Program-made: the position numbers and the translations under genes
Notes under the pieces: model-generated
The model's input: only the letters and a program-made list of their open reading frames with translations
Database searches by the model: none
What the model was told of the DNA's origin: nothing
In this document: in pieces, positions 19,824 through 29,146 of the stretch
Layout of the letters: each line of letters opens with the position of its first letter
Numbering within the stretch: position 1 is the stretch's first letter
Assembly: GCA_002869565.1 (NCBI GenBank)
Contig: PKUJ01000011.1
Location: 62,001-126,000, forward strand
Length of the DNA stretch: 64,000 bases
From: Arcobacter sp.
GTDB taxonomy: Bacteria; Campylobacterota; Campylobacteria; Campylobacterales; Arcobacteraceae
Direction of reading: 5' to 3'

Positions 19824-21560
19824 ATGATAGAACTAATCAATATTTCAAAAAGTTATCCGACAAGTGAGCTTTATAGTGAACTAAACCTTAGACTTAATGC
19901 TGGCGATAAGGTTGGTCTTGTAGGGCGTAATGGTACTGGTAAATCGACACTTTTTAAACTAATTCTTGGTGAAGAACATCAAGATAGTGGTGAAATAAAA
20001 TTTCCAAAAGCTTATAAAATTGGTGCCTTGAAACAATATTTTGATTTTAGTGAAAAAACTTTGATTGATGAAACTGCTTTGGCTTTAAGTGAAGAAGATA
20101 AATATGATATTTACAAAGCTGAAAAGATATTATTTGGTCTTGGATTTACTGAAGAAGATTTACAAAAAGAGCCAAAGGCTTTTTCTGGTGGTTTTCAAAT
20201 TAGAATCAATCTAGCAAAACTTCTTCTAACTGAACCAAATATGCTTTTACTTGATGAGCCTACAAACTATTTGGATATTTTGTCCATTAGATGGTTAAAA
20301 GCTTTTTTAAAATCTTTTCAGGGTGAAGTGATTTTAATTACACATGATAGAGATTTTATGGATAGTGTTTGTACTCATACTTTAGGGATTGTTAGAAAAA
20401 GTGCATTTTTAATTGAAGGTGGCACAAGAAAATTTTATGAGCAGATTTCAGCAAATGAAGAACATCATGAAAAACAAAAAATTGCACAAGAAAAAAAGAT
20501 TAAAGACCTTGAAGAATTTATTGCCAAAAATAAAGCAAGAGCTGCGACTGCAACACTTGCACAATCAAAAGTTAAAATTTTAGAGAAAATGGATATCTTA
20601 GAAGATATCAATTATGATGCAAATCTTAAATTTGATTTTAACTATAAAGATACAGCTGCAAAATATTTACTTGAAGTAAAAGATTTAAGCTTTGGCTACA
20701 CTCACGACAATATACTTTTTAAAAATATAACATTTGCCCTATCTCGTGGTGAAACTATAGGAATCATAGGTAAAAATGGTAAAGGTAAATCAACACTTTT
20801 AAATACAATCGCAGGAGAGTTACAAGCATTAGATGGAAAAGTAGATTTCCATCCATCTTGTGTATTTGGACATTTTGGACAAACAAATATCTCTCATCTA
20901 AATAAAGACAATACAATTATGGATGAAATTTACAGTATAAATCATAAACTTCCAGAAGCAGTTATTAGATCTATTTGTGGAATTATGATGTTTAGTGGTG
21001 ATAATGCTAAGAAAAAAATCTCACTTCTTTCAGGGGGAGAAAAATCTAGAGTAATGCTTGGTAAAATTATTGCCCAGGATGTAAACCTTCTTTTCCTTGA
21101 TGAGCCAACAAATCACTTGGATATTGATTCTATAGATGCTCTTACAACTGCTATAAAAGCTTTTGAAGGTTCATGTGTGATTGTAACACATAGTGAAGAG
21201 TTATTAAGAACTGTTTGTGATAGGTTGATTGTATTTACAAATGATGGGGCTGATTATTTTAATGGAACTTATGATGAGTTTTTAGAAAAAATTGGTTGGG
21301 AAGATGATGATACAAGTGAAAAAAAGAAAGTTGTTAAACCAAAAAGAAACAAAAAAGAGATAAAAAAATTAAGAGCTGCAATTGTTACGGAAAAAAGTAA
21401 AGCTACATCACCAATTAAAAAAGAGATTGATGAATTAAAAGAATTAATTCCTACTTTAAGTGGAAAACATAAATCTCAAACAAATTCTCAAATTTTGGAT
21501 TTAGAAGATAAGCTAGAAAAATTAAATTTAGAATTTCAAAAAAGAATGGACGAAGTTTAA
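19824..21560 (+). CDS. ABC-F family ATPase
   Basis: 578 residues with two ABC ATPase domains and no membrane part. First domain: Walker A GRNGTGKST, signature FSGGFQIRINLAKLL, Walker B LLLDEPTNYLD. Then the P-site linker with a charged coiled helix (KQKIAQEKKIKDLEEFIAKN). Second domain: GKNGKGKST, LLSGGEKSRVMLGKI, LFLDEPTNHLD. A coiled-coil tail ends the protein. ABC-F proteins bind the ribosome E site and relieve stalls or protect against antibiotics; the overall form is of the YbiT/Uup housekeeping type rather than a known resistance factor. AGAGAA precedes the ATG. Confidence 0.9.
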   Translation: MIELINISKSYPTSELYSELNLRLNAGDKVGLVGRNGTGKSTLFKLILGEEHQDSGEIKFPKAYKIGALKQYFDFSEKTLIDETALALSEEDKYDIYKAEKILFGLGFTEEDLQKEPKAFSGGFQIRINLAKLLLTEPNMLLLDEPTNYLDILSIRWLKAFLKSFQGEVILITHDRDFMDSVCTHTLGIVRKSAFLIEGGTRKFYEQISANEEHHEKQKIAQEKKIKDLEEFIAKNKARAATATLAQSKVKILEKMDILEDINYDANLKFDFNYKDTAAKYLLEVKDLSFGYTHDNILFKNITFALSRGETIGIIGKNGKGKSTLLNTIAGELQALDGKVDFHPSCVFGHFGQTNISHLNKDNTIMDEIYSINHKLPEAVIRSICGIMMFSGDNAKKKISLLSGGEKSRVMLGKIIAQDVNLLFLDEPTNHLDIDSIDALTTAIKAFEGSCVIVTHSEELLRTVCDRLIVFTNDGADYFNGTYDEFLEKIGWEDDDTSEKKKVVKPKRNKKEIKKLRAAIVTEKSKATSPIKKEIDELKELIPTLSGKHKSQTNSQILDLEDKLEKLNLEFQKRMDEV

Positions 21561-21575
21561 TACTTTATTAAAAGC

Positions 21576-22931
21576 CTATGAATCAAAAGTTGCTCCATAG
21601 GCTTTTATATTGTTTTCTCTAAATCCAGAAACTAAGTCAATAGTAAACTTTTGATTTGACATTACAAAAACTGCTTCTGGTTTGTAGTGTGTATATGCTT
21701 CTAATGCTAAAGCCATATAATGCCTATTTTTAAATTTATTTAAATCTTTTTCTGTAGTATCTAAAATATGAAGATTTATTTCTTGGTTTTTAATTTTATT
21801 TTTTAATTTTGTTAATAATTTGCTAGTAAATTCTTTTGTTTGCGAACGACCGATCCATAAAACATTAATTCTTGTTTTTTTATTTAAAACTAAACAAGGG
21901 ATAATTGGTGCAATTCCTCCTCCTGTAACAACTATTAATATATTGTCATAGAGTGCATGATGGTACATAAAACCTTTATGTCTATTCTTTTTTATGGTGC
22001 ATTTTTCTAATAAAAATTTATTTTCATTTGCTGCACCAATTATTTTACTAGTTCTATCACCTGCAGGTGTCATATATAAAGTTCTATTTTTCATATCATT
22101 AAAATTAATCATAGAATCCCCAAATGGATGATAATAGCCATTTGATAGAGTAATTCTTGAATATGTTCCAAAAGTTGGCTCTCCAGGTATTGAGATACCA
22201 ACAACATGTGGACCTACATGAACAAGTTTTGGATATACTTTTTTAACTCCTAACCAAGGACTGACAAGCATTAATACAATACCAATTAACAAAAAGAAAT
22301 GAGGTTTTAATAAGATTTCATTTAGATTAAGATTGAGTTGTAAGTTTTGTTGAAAATAATATACTATTAATAATACAACTGAAATATATCCAAAATATCG
22401 ATGAATATTTTCAAAAGTGTTGTGATGTCTTCTTCTAAATATTGCTAAGGCATTAATCATTATAAATATTAATAAAAATATTAATATTAAAACAACATTT
22501 TTGTTAGACTCTTCTATATATTGAAAATGTACAATTAACCAGCCTAGAGCTGATATTGCCATCATACGATGAAAATATCCAATTTGGTTTGCTAATTGGT
22601 GTAAAATGAAGTTTTTAGTTTTATTTCCTATTACATGAAACATAATGTAATTTACTGAATAGTTTCTTGCTGCAATTGCTAAAAAAAGCGAAAAAATAGC
22701 AAATAGGCTTGAAACATCAAATTTATTACTACTACTATTAAAATATAAAATACCTATTAAATTTATAAATATTGATGCAATAAACCAAATAACAAATGAG
22801 ATTGAAGAATTTTGTAATTGTCTTACAAAATGATTTTTATATTTAAAATTATATATTTTTGGATTTATTTTAAAATTTTCTATTTTTTTCTCAAAAAGAT
22901 TAAATAATTCTTTAAATTGATGATTTTTTAT
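21576..22931 (-). CDS. Membrane ferric-reductase-like FAD/NAD(P) oxidoreductase with non-standard start
   Basis: The ATG-initiated frame (from 22643) gives 355 residues, but the same frame stays open upstream to a stop near 22996 and encodes about 96 more residues that look real: a basic-acidic leader (HQFKELFNLFEKK) and two membrane helices (FVIWFIASIFINLIGILYF and SSLFAIFSLFLAIAARN). No ATG, GTG or TTG occurs in that extension. An AAGGGA site (22938-22943) stands six bases before ATA at 22931, the best start. The body has His-bearing helices (HFQYI, RRRHHNTFENIHRYFG) for heme, then an FAD/NAD part (PFGDS, VVTGGGIAPIIP). Similar to ferric-reductase/NOX-like proteins; donor and acceptor unknown. 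If the ATA is not used, the gene has lost its start. Confidence 0.6.
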   Translation of the reverse strand: MKNHQFKELFNLFEKKIENFKINPKIYNFKYKNHFVRQLQNSSISFVIWFIASIFINLIGILYFNSSSNKFDVSSLFAIFSLFLAIAARNYSVNYIMFHVIGNKTKNFILHQLANQIGYFHRMMAISALGWLIVHFQYIEESNKNVVLILIFLLIFIMINALAIFRRRHHNTFENIHRYFGYISVVLLIVYYFQQNLQLNLNLNEILLKPHFFLLIGIVLMLVSPWLGVKKVYPKLVHVGPHVVGISIPGEPTFGTYSRITLSNGYYHPFGDSMINFNDMKNRTLYMTPAGDRTSKIIGAANENKFLLEKCTIKKNRHKGFMYHHALYDNILIVVTGGGIAPIIPCLVLNKKTRINVLWIGRSQTKEFTSKLLTKLKNKIKNQEINLHILDTTEKDLNKFKNRHYMALALEAYTHYKPEAVFVMSNQKFTIDLVSGFRENNIKAYGATFDS

Positions 22932-23083
22932 TGTAAATCCCTTAATATATAGTTTTATCTTGATATTAAATAATAGAATTAAAGTATATCTTAAAATAAT
23001 TTAAAAATTATTTATTTTATTAGATAATTAGTTCAAAAAATTAATATTTAATTTATTTTCATACATAAATAGGCAATTTTTGG

Positions 23084-23089
23084 TATAAT
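23084..23089 (+). promoter_or_regulatory. -10 element of the rhodanese-kinase operon
   Basis: TGGTATAAT (extended -10) 30 bases ahead of the ATG at 23120, in the AT-rich gap between divergent genes. Confidence 0.55.
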
Positions 23090-23119
23090 TATTGATCTAT
23101 ATCAAGAAAAAGGTTTTAA

Positions 23120-24019
23120 ATGAATTTAAATAAATCATTTATATCATTATTATTAATCATCAATTTCTTATTTGCAGATAATGTTGAAAGTGAAAATAAA
23201 ATTATGCCAGCTATCGTTTCTGTAAATTGGTTAAAAAATAATATTAATCATCCTAATTTATCAATTATAGATTTAAGAGAAAAAATTGAATATGAAAAAG
23301 ACCATATTAAAAATGCTGTTAATATTCCAGGTTTAAAATCTTTGTTTGATGAAAAGTTTTTTATGCCAAAATTAGATTTTTTGAAAAAATTGTTTAGTGA
23401 AGCTGGAATTGATAGCAATAGCCTTGTTCTTGCATATGATAATGGAGATTTTATTTGGGCAGCAAGGTTTTATTGGATTTTAGAAACATTAGGTCATAAC
23501 AATGTTGGAATTTTAAATATAGGATATAGCGATTGGTTAAAAAAGCAATTACCAATTTCTACGATTAATTATAAAGCAGAAAGAAAAGAGTTTGTTCCCA
23601 GAATTAATAACAAAAAAGTTGAAACAAAACTAAGTACACTTTTATCAGTTGGAAATAAAACTATTATAGATGGAAGAAAAAAATCACATTATGCTGGTGA
23701 AGAATCCACTGCTACAAGGTATGGACATATTCCTACTGCCAAAAATTATGCATGTACTCAAAATTATCAAGTAACATCAATCGGAAATAAAATGAGAGAC
23801 TTAGATGAATTAAGAGATCTTTATAAAGATATACCAAAAGAAAAAGAAATTGTTTTATATTGTGATGGAGGAGCAGAAGCTGCCTTAAATTATATTGTAT
23901 TGCAGGAGTTAGGATATAAAGCTTCTGTTTATGATGGGTCATGGTTAGAATGGGGGAATGATTTAGAGGTTCCTATTGATAACCCGTCGAAAATAAAAAT
24001 TATTAAAGATCCCAAATAA
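23120..24019 (+). CDS. Periplasmic two-domain sulfurtransferase (rhodanese, SseA-like)
   Basis: 299 residues with an N-terminal signal peptide ending near LFADN, then two rhodanese domains. The first has SIIDLREKIEYEKDHIKNAVNIPG but no Cys in its loop (AYDNGDF). The second carries VLYCDGGAEAALNYIVLQEL, giving one Cys near residue 247 in an atypical CDGGA loop instead of the CRxGx of thiosulfate sulfurtransferases, and ends with VYDGSWLEWG. It likely handles thiosulfate or polysulfide sulfur in the periplasm. AAAAGG precedes the ATG. Its stop overlaps the kinase start by one base, suggesting a sulfur-related signal for that kinase. Confidence 0.87.
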   Translation: MNLNKSFISLLLIINFLFADNVESENKIMPAIVSVNWLKNNINHPNLSIIDLREKIEYEKDHIKNAVNIPGLKSLFDEKFFMPKLDFLKKLFSEAGIDSNSLVLAYDNGDFIWAARFYWILETLGHNNVGILNIGYSDWLKKQLPISTINYKAERKEFVPRINNKKVETKLSTLLSVGNKTIIDGRKKSHYAGEESTATRYGHIPTAKNYACTQNYQVTSIGNKMRDLDELRDLYKDIPKEKEIVLYCDGGAEAALNYIVLQELGYKASVYDGSWLEWGNDLEVPIDNPSKIKIIKDPK

Positions 24020-25824
24020 TGTATAAAGGTTCCATAAAAAAGAAATTAATTACTATTATTATTTCAGTTACTTTTTTAACGGGAGTAATTGGATATAGTA
24101 CATTTGTATATTGGTATATGAATAATCAATATACAAAGTCTTTAGAACTTGCGAAAACTGTAGGTTTAGTTTTATCTCAAGATTTTGCAAAACTTGTACT
24201 TTTGAATGAAGTATCAGTAGCTGCGGATATTTCATCATCAATTAAATCTTTCTCTAATATAGATTCACTTGTTTTATACAAATTAAATGGAGAACCTATT
24301 TTGCAATATAGTATTGATGATAAAAGCTTTATTCCTGAATATTTACCCGTTAAGTCTGAACGTAAATCAACTATTTATGGAAATAATTTAAAATTATATG
24401 TAGATGCAGAATATAAAAATAGTCATTTAGGTTATATGTTATTTAAACTTCATATAGACACAATTTTTGATGTAATACAAAAAAATTTAAAAGTATTAAT
24501 TTCGATACTTGTATTAATGATTATTTTATCCTACCTTTTAGCTACATATTTTGCTAAAAGATTTACATATCCTATATTAAATTTAGTTTCTTTTTTAGAA
24601 AAAATAGATTTAGCAGATAGCTTAAAAAGCAGAATTGAAACAAATGAAAAAAATGAGTATGGAAAACTTTATAACGAAGTTAATATTATGTTAGAAAGAT
24701 TGGAATCTTCACATAAAATATTAAAGTTAGGTGCAGTTACTTTTGAGACTCAAAATGGTATTACAATTACTGATAAAAATCAGAAAATTTTACAAATAAA
24801 CAGAGCCTTTACAAATATTACAGGATATACCTCAGAAGATGTTGTAGGTCAAACTCCAAGAATACTTCAGTCGGGTATGCATGATAAAGATTTTTATGAT
24901 GAAATGAGAAATTTTTTAAGTGAGCATAATTTTTGGATTGGAGAGATTAATAATAGACACAAAGATGGAAGTATAGTAAATGAACATCTTACAATTCATA
25001 CAGTTTTAGATGATGATGGAGAAGTTTTATATTATGTAGGATCATTTTTGGACATAACTTTACAAAAAGAGATGGAACAAAAATTAAAAGAGAAAGAAAG
25101 TCTTTTGGTTCAACAATCAAAAATGGCTGCAATGGGTGAAATGATAGAGCACATTGCACATCAATGGAAACAGCCTTTGTCTATAATCTCAACTGCATCA
25201 ACATCAATTTTGTTAAAAAAAGAATTAGGATTGCCAATCAGTGAAGAAGAAAATATAGAACAACATAAAACTGTAAATGATACAGTTCAATATTTATCTC
25301 ATACAATTGACGATTTTAGAGAATTTTTTAGACCTGATAAAATTAAAAAAAGATTTAATTTAAAAAATTATTATAAAAAAGTCTTAAAATTAGTAGGGTC
25401 GAAGATTAAATCTTTGGATATCGAACTCATTGAAAACTTAAATGATATAAATATTACTAATTTAGAGAATGAACTAATTCAGGTAATTATAAATATTTTA
25501 AATAATGCAAAAGATGAACTTGAAAATAAAAAAAATCAAAGAAAACTTATTTTTGTAGATACTTATGTGGAAAATAATTATGCGATACTGAGTATTAAAG
25601 ATAATGCTGGTGGAATTTCAAAAAATGTAATAAAAGATGTATTTGAACCATATTTTACAACAAAAGGTGATGTAGATGGAACAGGTATTGGATTAAATAT
25701 GTCAAAAGAGATAATTACGAACCATATGAATGGGAAAATTGATGTTAAAAACAGTACCTACACTTATGATGATGTAAAATACGTGGGAGCACTTTTTAAA
25801 ATAGCAATACCACTTGAAAATTAA
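24019..25824 (+). CDS. PAS-containing sensor histidine kinase
   Basis: 601 residues. Membrane helices near 10-32 and 157-178 enclose a periplasmic domain; HAMP follows (about 180-230), then a PAS domain (ITITDKNQKILQINRAFTNI, IGEINNRHKDGSIVNEHL) to about 350. The phospho-acceptor motif is IEHIAHQWKQPLS (His near 378), the form typical of Campylobacterota kinases, followed by an ATPase domain with NILNNAKDEL, KDNAGGI and GTGIGLNMSKEI. No response regulator is next to it. Translational coupling (TAATG) to the periplasmic rhodanese is notable. Confidence 0.92.
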   Translation: MYKGSIKKKLITIIISVTFLTGVIGYSTFVYWYMNNQYTKSLELAKTVGLVLSQDFAKLVLLNEVSVAADISSSIKSFSNIDSLVLYKLNGEPILQYSIDDKSFIPEYLPVKSERKSTIYGNNLKLYVDAEYKNSHLGYMLFKLHIDTIFDVIQKNLKVLISILVLMIILSYLLATYFAKRFTYPILNLVSFLEKIDLADSLKSRIETNEKNEYGKLYNEVNIMLERLESSHKILKLGAVTFETQNGITITDKNQKILQINRAFTNITGYTSEDVVGQTPRILQSGMHDKDFYDEMRNFLSEHNFWIGEINNRHKDGSIVNEHLTIHTVLDDDGEVLYYVGSFLDITLQKEMEQKLKEKESLLVQQSKMAAMGEMIEHIAHQWKQPLSIISTASTSILLKKELGLPISEEENIEQHKTVNDTVQYLSHTIDDFREFFRPDKIKKRFNLKNYYKKVLKLVGSKIKSLDIELIENLNDINITNLENELIQVIINILNNAKDELENKKNQRKLIFVDTYVENNYAILSIKDNAGGISKNVIKDVFEPYFTTKGDVDGTGIGLNMSKEIITNHMNGKIDVKNSTYTYDDVKYVGALFKIAIPLEN

Positions 25825-25928
25825 ATATTGCAATTTGTCATAAAATCGAACTAAATAAAAAATTTATTCTATACTTTCTCAAATTATAAAAATTAAAGCT
25901 CTTTTCTGGGCATTTAAAAAGGGATAAT

Positions 25929-26324
25929 ATGAAAATTTGTGGAATAGATTTAAAAGCTAATAATATGATATTAGTTGTTCTTGATAATACAAAATTTATA
26001 GATTTAAAAACAAAAAAAATTACGTTAGAAAATGATGAAAATCAAAATGATATAAGAAGTTTTTGCAATGATTTTTTACTTTTTTTAGAACAAAATGAAA
26101 TAGAAAGAGTTTTTATTAAAAAAAGAGCAAAAAAAGGAAATTTTGCAGGGGGTGCGGTAACTTTCAAAATGGAAGGTTTGATTCAATTAAACCCATTATG
26201 TGAAGTTGAGTTAATTTCATGTCAATCTATAAGTTCATTTGAAAAGAAAAATCACATAGATTTTCCTGAATCTTTAAAAAAGTATCAAGAGCAAGCTTTT
26301 TTAACAGCTTTTTCTATGAGTTAA
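25929..26324 (+). CDS. DUF3010 family protein
   Basis: 131 residues matching the DUF3010 pattern: MKICGIDLKANNMILVVLDN at the start, a central IERVFIKKRAKKGNFAGGAV, and the ELISCQSISSF segment. The first strand and following acidic residue suggest an RNase H-like fold, but no biochemical role is known to me. AAAGGGA precedes the ATG. It stands alone and converges on lrgB with a shared hairpin terminator. Confidence 0.8.
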   Translation: MKICGIDLKANNMILVVLDNTKFIDLKTKKITLENDENQNDIRSFCNDFLLFLEQNEIERVFIKKRAKKGNFAGGAVTFKMEGLIQLNPLCEVELISCQSISSFEKKNHIDFPESLKKYQEQAFLTAFSMS

Positions 26325-26346
26325 TATAGGTCTTATCGACCTATAT
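26324..26346. terminator. Bidirectional hairpin between the DUF3010 gene and lrgB
   Basis: Perfect 9-bp inverted repeat ATATAGGTC / GACCTATAT with loop TTATC, starting at the stop codon of the left gene and 11 bases from the end of the right one. Confidence 0.65.
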
Positions 26347-26356
26347 CTAGTAAAAA

Positions 26357-27070
26357 CTATTTTAAAAATTGGATTACGAGTGGTAAAAATATTGCAGTTG
26401 TAATTCCACTTAATCCCATAGCAAGTGCTGCAAATGCTGCAGTTTTTTCTCCCATTTCAATAGCTCTTGCTGTTCCTATTCCATGAGAAATTAAACCTAA
26501 GGCAAAACCTTTTGATGTGTCTTTTTTTATTTTCATAATTTTAAAAATAATACTTCCAAAAAGTGCTCCAATAATTCCTGTACTAATAACAAATCCGACA
26601 GCTAAAGAAGGTATAGCTCCAATTTGTTCAGATGTTATAATTGCAATAGGTGCAGTAATTGATTTTGTAGCCATTGATAATATCGTAGTTAATTGTGCAT
26701 CTAAAATCCATAGTAGTCCTAGTGCTATAAGAATTGAAAAACTTCCTGCTATAAATAAAGTTAAAACAATAGGCCAAAAGATTGCTTTGATGTGTTTTAA
26801 GTTTTTATAAAGTGGTAAAGCTAAAGCAACAGTTGCAGGGCCTAAAAAGAAGTGAATTATTTCTACTGATTTAAAATACTCTTCATAAGATTTTCCACTT
26901 ATTAATAATGCTGCCATAATTGTTATATATGCAATAATTATTGGCTGTAAAAGGGTGTGTTTATTTGCTCTTTCATAAATAATGATTCCTACTTTATAAG
27001 CGCCTAAAGTCAAAATTAACCATAACATTGGAGTTGTAGTTATATATTCTACAAGCGCATTAAAGTTCAT
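26357..27070 (-). CDS. lrgB: LrgB family membrane protein
   Basis: 237 residues with about seven helices and typical LrgB/CidB stretches: FFLGPATVALALPLYKNLKHIK, LSMATKSITAPIAI, SHGIGTARAIEMGEKTAAFAALAMGL. With LrgA it forms a membrane system linked to murein-hydrolase control and, in some bacteria, export of pyruvate, acetate or similar metabolites. Its start overlaps the end of lrgA by 11 bases, so translation is coupled. Confidence 0.92.
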   Translation of the reverse strand: MNFNALVEYITTTPMLWLILTLGAYKVGIIIYERANKHTLLQPIIIAYITIMAALLISGKSYEEYFKSVEIIHFFLGPATVALALPLYKNLKHIKAIFWPIVLTLFIAGSFSILIALGLLWILDAQLTTILSMATKSITAPIAIITSEQIGAIPSLAVGFVISTGIIGALFGSIIFKIMKIKKDTSKGFALGLISHGIGTARAIEMGEKTAAFAALAMGLSGITTAIFLPLVIQFLK

Positions 27071-27416
27071 TGTTTTTTTCCTTTCTTATAGTTAAAATAT
27101 CAATAAATTTTGCAGAAAAAGCAAGAGCAATTAAAGTTCCTACAAACAAAGATATAATAATTGCCCAAAACTCTTTTGATATTGTATCAGCTTGTGTGAT
27201 TATTCCCATGGCGGCGGGTATAAATAAAAGCGGCAAATATCTTAAATGTAAAAATACTGCATTATCCAAAGATTCAAAACTTTTGTTTCTTATAATTAGA
27301 AATAAGAGAAGTAATACCATTCCAATTACGGGACCTGGCACAATTAATTCAAAAAATCTTACAAAACATTCTCCAATAAATTGAAAAATTAGAAGAGTTA
27401 TAATTCCTTTTAACAT
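27060..27416 (-). CDS. lrgA: LrgA/CidA family holin-like protein
   Basis: 118 residues with four helices. The family signature PGPVIGMVLLLLFLI is clear, as is PAAMGIITQAD. LrgA/CidA proteins are small holin-like membrane proteins that act together with LrgB. An AAAAGGAAT lies before the ATG. Six bases separate it from the dehydrogenase gene upstream, so all three genes may form one transcript. Confidence 0.92.
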   Translation of the reverse strand: MLKGIITLLIFQFIGECFVRFFELIVPGPVIGMVLLLLFLIIRNKSFESLDNAVFLHLRYLPLLFIPAAMGIITQADTISKEFWAIIISLFVGTLIALAFSAKFIDILTIRKEKNNEL

Positions 27417-27422
27417 TTAATT

Positions 27423-28274
27423 CTAATCTTTAAATAGTTGGTAAATAGAAGAAAAATCTTCTTCACCTTTTCCATTTTTTTTCATTTTTGCAAATAATTC
27501 TTTTGGAATTGCAGCAGTATAAAGTGGTTGGTTTAAACTATAAGCCAAGTCTTGTAAAGTATGTAAATCTTTATAAATTGCATTATTAGAAAAATGCGCT
27601 GAAAAATCTTCATCAATAAGTTTTTGAGTTTTTGCTTTTAAAACTAGCGATTGCCCACCACCAACACCTAGTATTTCTAAAAGTTTTGCTTTATCTATAT
27701 TACAAGCTTCTCCTAATGCTGTACATTCTGCTAAAGTAGCCATAAATGACCCAAGACATAGGTTATTAATAAGTTTCATTTTTGAGGCTTGTCCAGGCTC
27801 TTTTATATAAAATATTTCTTTTCCTATTTTTTCTAAAATTGGTTTACAGAAATCAAAAGTTTCTTTTTTACCAGATGTTGTAATAGTTATAAGCCCTTGA
27901 AGTGCTGGAGCAACACTTCCAAAAACAGGTGATTCTAAATAATCTCCACCTTTATCTTCTATTCTATTATGAAAAGTTAACACTTCTTCGAAATGATTTG
28001 TAGTAAGATCAATAATAGTTTTACCCTCTAAGTCAGCATCTAAAAGTCCATTTTCCATTGTTAATATATTTTCAACTGCACTTGATTCAAATAGACACAT
28101 AAAAACTATATCACACTCTTCAATTAATTTTTTTGGAGAATCTACAATTTTGTAAGCTAAGTGTTCAACTTTCGATTTTGTTCTATTATAAATCTTTAAT
28201 TCTTCACCCATATCCGTTAATCTCTGTGCTATTGCAGTTCCAAGATTTCCTAATCCAATAAATCCTATAGACAT
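27423..28274 (-). CDS. 3-hydroxyisobutyrate dehydrogenase-type NAD(P) oxidoreductase
   Basis: 283 residues. N-terminal Rossmann motif IGFIGLGNLGTAIAQRL, a DLTTNHFEE segment and the substrate-binding motif ESPVFGSVAPALQG; catalytic Lys in GQASKMKLINNLCLGS (about residue 166). Enzymes of this group reduce small beta-hydroxyacids or semialdehydes (3-hydroxyisobutyrate, tartronate semialdehyde, succinic semialdehyde). The exact substrate is unclear. AAAGGATTG precedes the ATG. It stands first in a run with lrgA and lrgB. Confidence 0.88.
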   Translation of the reverse strand: MSIGFIGLGNLGTAIAQRLTDMGEELKIYNRTKSKVEHLAYKIVDSPKKLIEECDIVFMCLFESSAVENILTMENGLLDADLEGKTIIDLTTNHFEEVLTFHNRIEDKGGDYLESPVFGSVAPALQGLITITTSGKKETFDFCKPILEKIGKEIFYIKEPGQASKMKLINNLCLGSFMATLAECTALGEACNIDKAKLLEILGVGGGQSLVLKAKTQKLIDEDFSAHFSNNAIYKDLHTLQDLAYSLNQPLYTAAIPKELFAKMKKNGKGEEDFSSIYQLFKD

Positions 28275-28425
28275 AACAATCCTTTAAATTATATTTTTAA
28301 GATTATAGTAAAATTTTTTAAAAATCAAGTAATAATTATAAATAAATATTCTTATTAAAATTTAATAATTTAAAAAGGAACGATATATGCATGCTATTTT
28401 AAGAATATAATTTTAGGAGTTTCAC

Positions 28426-28743
28426 GTGAGTAGTTTAGAAAAAACAGAAATTGAAAATATTCATTTGGCACTTGTATCAACAGATTTAGAATTACTTAAT
28501 GAACTTTCAAATTCTAGCTCTATGAATACAAGACGAGCATTAGCAAGGAATAGAAATATTAACTCAATTATTGCAAACAAATTGCTCTTTGATCCAGTTC
28601 TAAATGTATCTTATATAGCTTCTTTAAATTCACGAAGAACACTTAATAGAAATTTTGATGAAAATATAATAACCCCTTGTGTTAGGTGTAATGTGGATGA
28701 ACGAAAACTTAATTGTATGGCATGCCCTGATGTTTTAAGTTAA
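28426..28743 (+). CDS. Small LRV-like repeat protein with a four-Cys motif
   Basis: 105 residues, not a family I can name. Residues 13-75 show two LRV/HEAT-like helical repeats (SMNTRRALARNRNINSIIAN; VLNVSYIASLNSRRTLNRNF). The C-terminus has CVRC-X8-CMAC (Cys85, 88, 97, 100), a spacing suited to a zinc knuckle or an Fe-S cluster; the leucine-rich-repeat-variant protein of Azotobacter also joins such repeats to a cluster. GTG start with TAGGAG before it. A 7-codon frame (28387-28410) with its own AAGGA lies upstream and could be a leader peptide. Confidence 0.6.
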   Translation: MSSLEKTEIENIHLALVSTDLELLNELSNSSSMNTRRALARNRNINSIIANKLLFDPVLNVSYIASLNSRRTLNRNFDENIITPCVRCNVDERKLNCMACPDVLS

Positions 28744-28753
28744 AAAAACTTAT

Positions 28754-29146
28754 TTAGGCTAGAGGATCTTCTCCTGTTTCCCAACCAGCTAAATATTTTT
28801 CAACAAGATGAAAATCTTCCCCTGTATGCTGGGTGAAAGTTATGTATTGATTTCTATTATCTACTTCAAAAACTTCATTTACAATTGCCATATATCGTAA
28901 TGCAAGTTCTCTTCTTTTTTCAATTGTTCGCCCCTCTCTAATATCAAGATTCATTAAACAGATATCATCATCTGGATTTGCACGTCCAATTGTTAGATTG
29001 TATTTATCGTATTCACGTATACTTATTGCAATATGATCCGTACCCGTATCCATTATTTCAGAAAAAGTATCTCTAATTTCATTAACAAATTTATCTTTTG
29101 TTTCATTTGATATTTTTTTATTTATTTCAAATTGTAAGTGTGGCAT
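28754..29146 (-). CDS. Tautomerase-superfamily protein (CHMI/MIF-like)
   Basis: 130 residues beginning MPHLQFEINKKIS: after Met removal Pro1 is the catalytic base of the tautomerase superfamily. The length and the central HIAISIREYDKYNLTIG fit 5-carboxymethyl-2-hydroxymuconate isomerase-like members, longer than the 60-residue 4-oxalocrotonate type. The physiological substrate is not predictable. AAAAGGATTC precedes the ATG. The C-terminal tail is acidic. It converges with the LRV-like gene. Confidence 0.7.
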   Translation of the reverse strand: MPHLQFEINKKISNETKDKFVNEIRDTFSEIMDTGTDHIAISIREYDKYNLTIGRANPDDDICLMNLDIREGRTIEKRRELALRYMAIVNEVFEVDNRNQYITFTQHTGEDFHLVEKYLAGWETGEDPLA

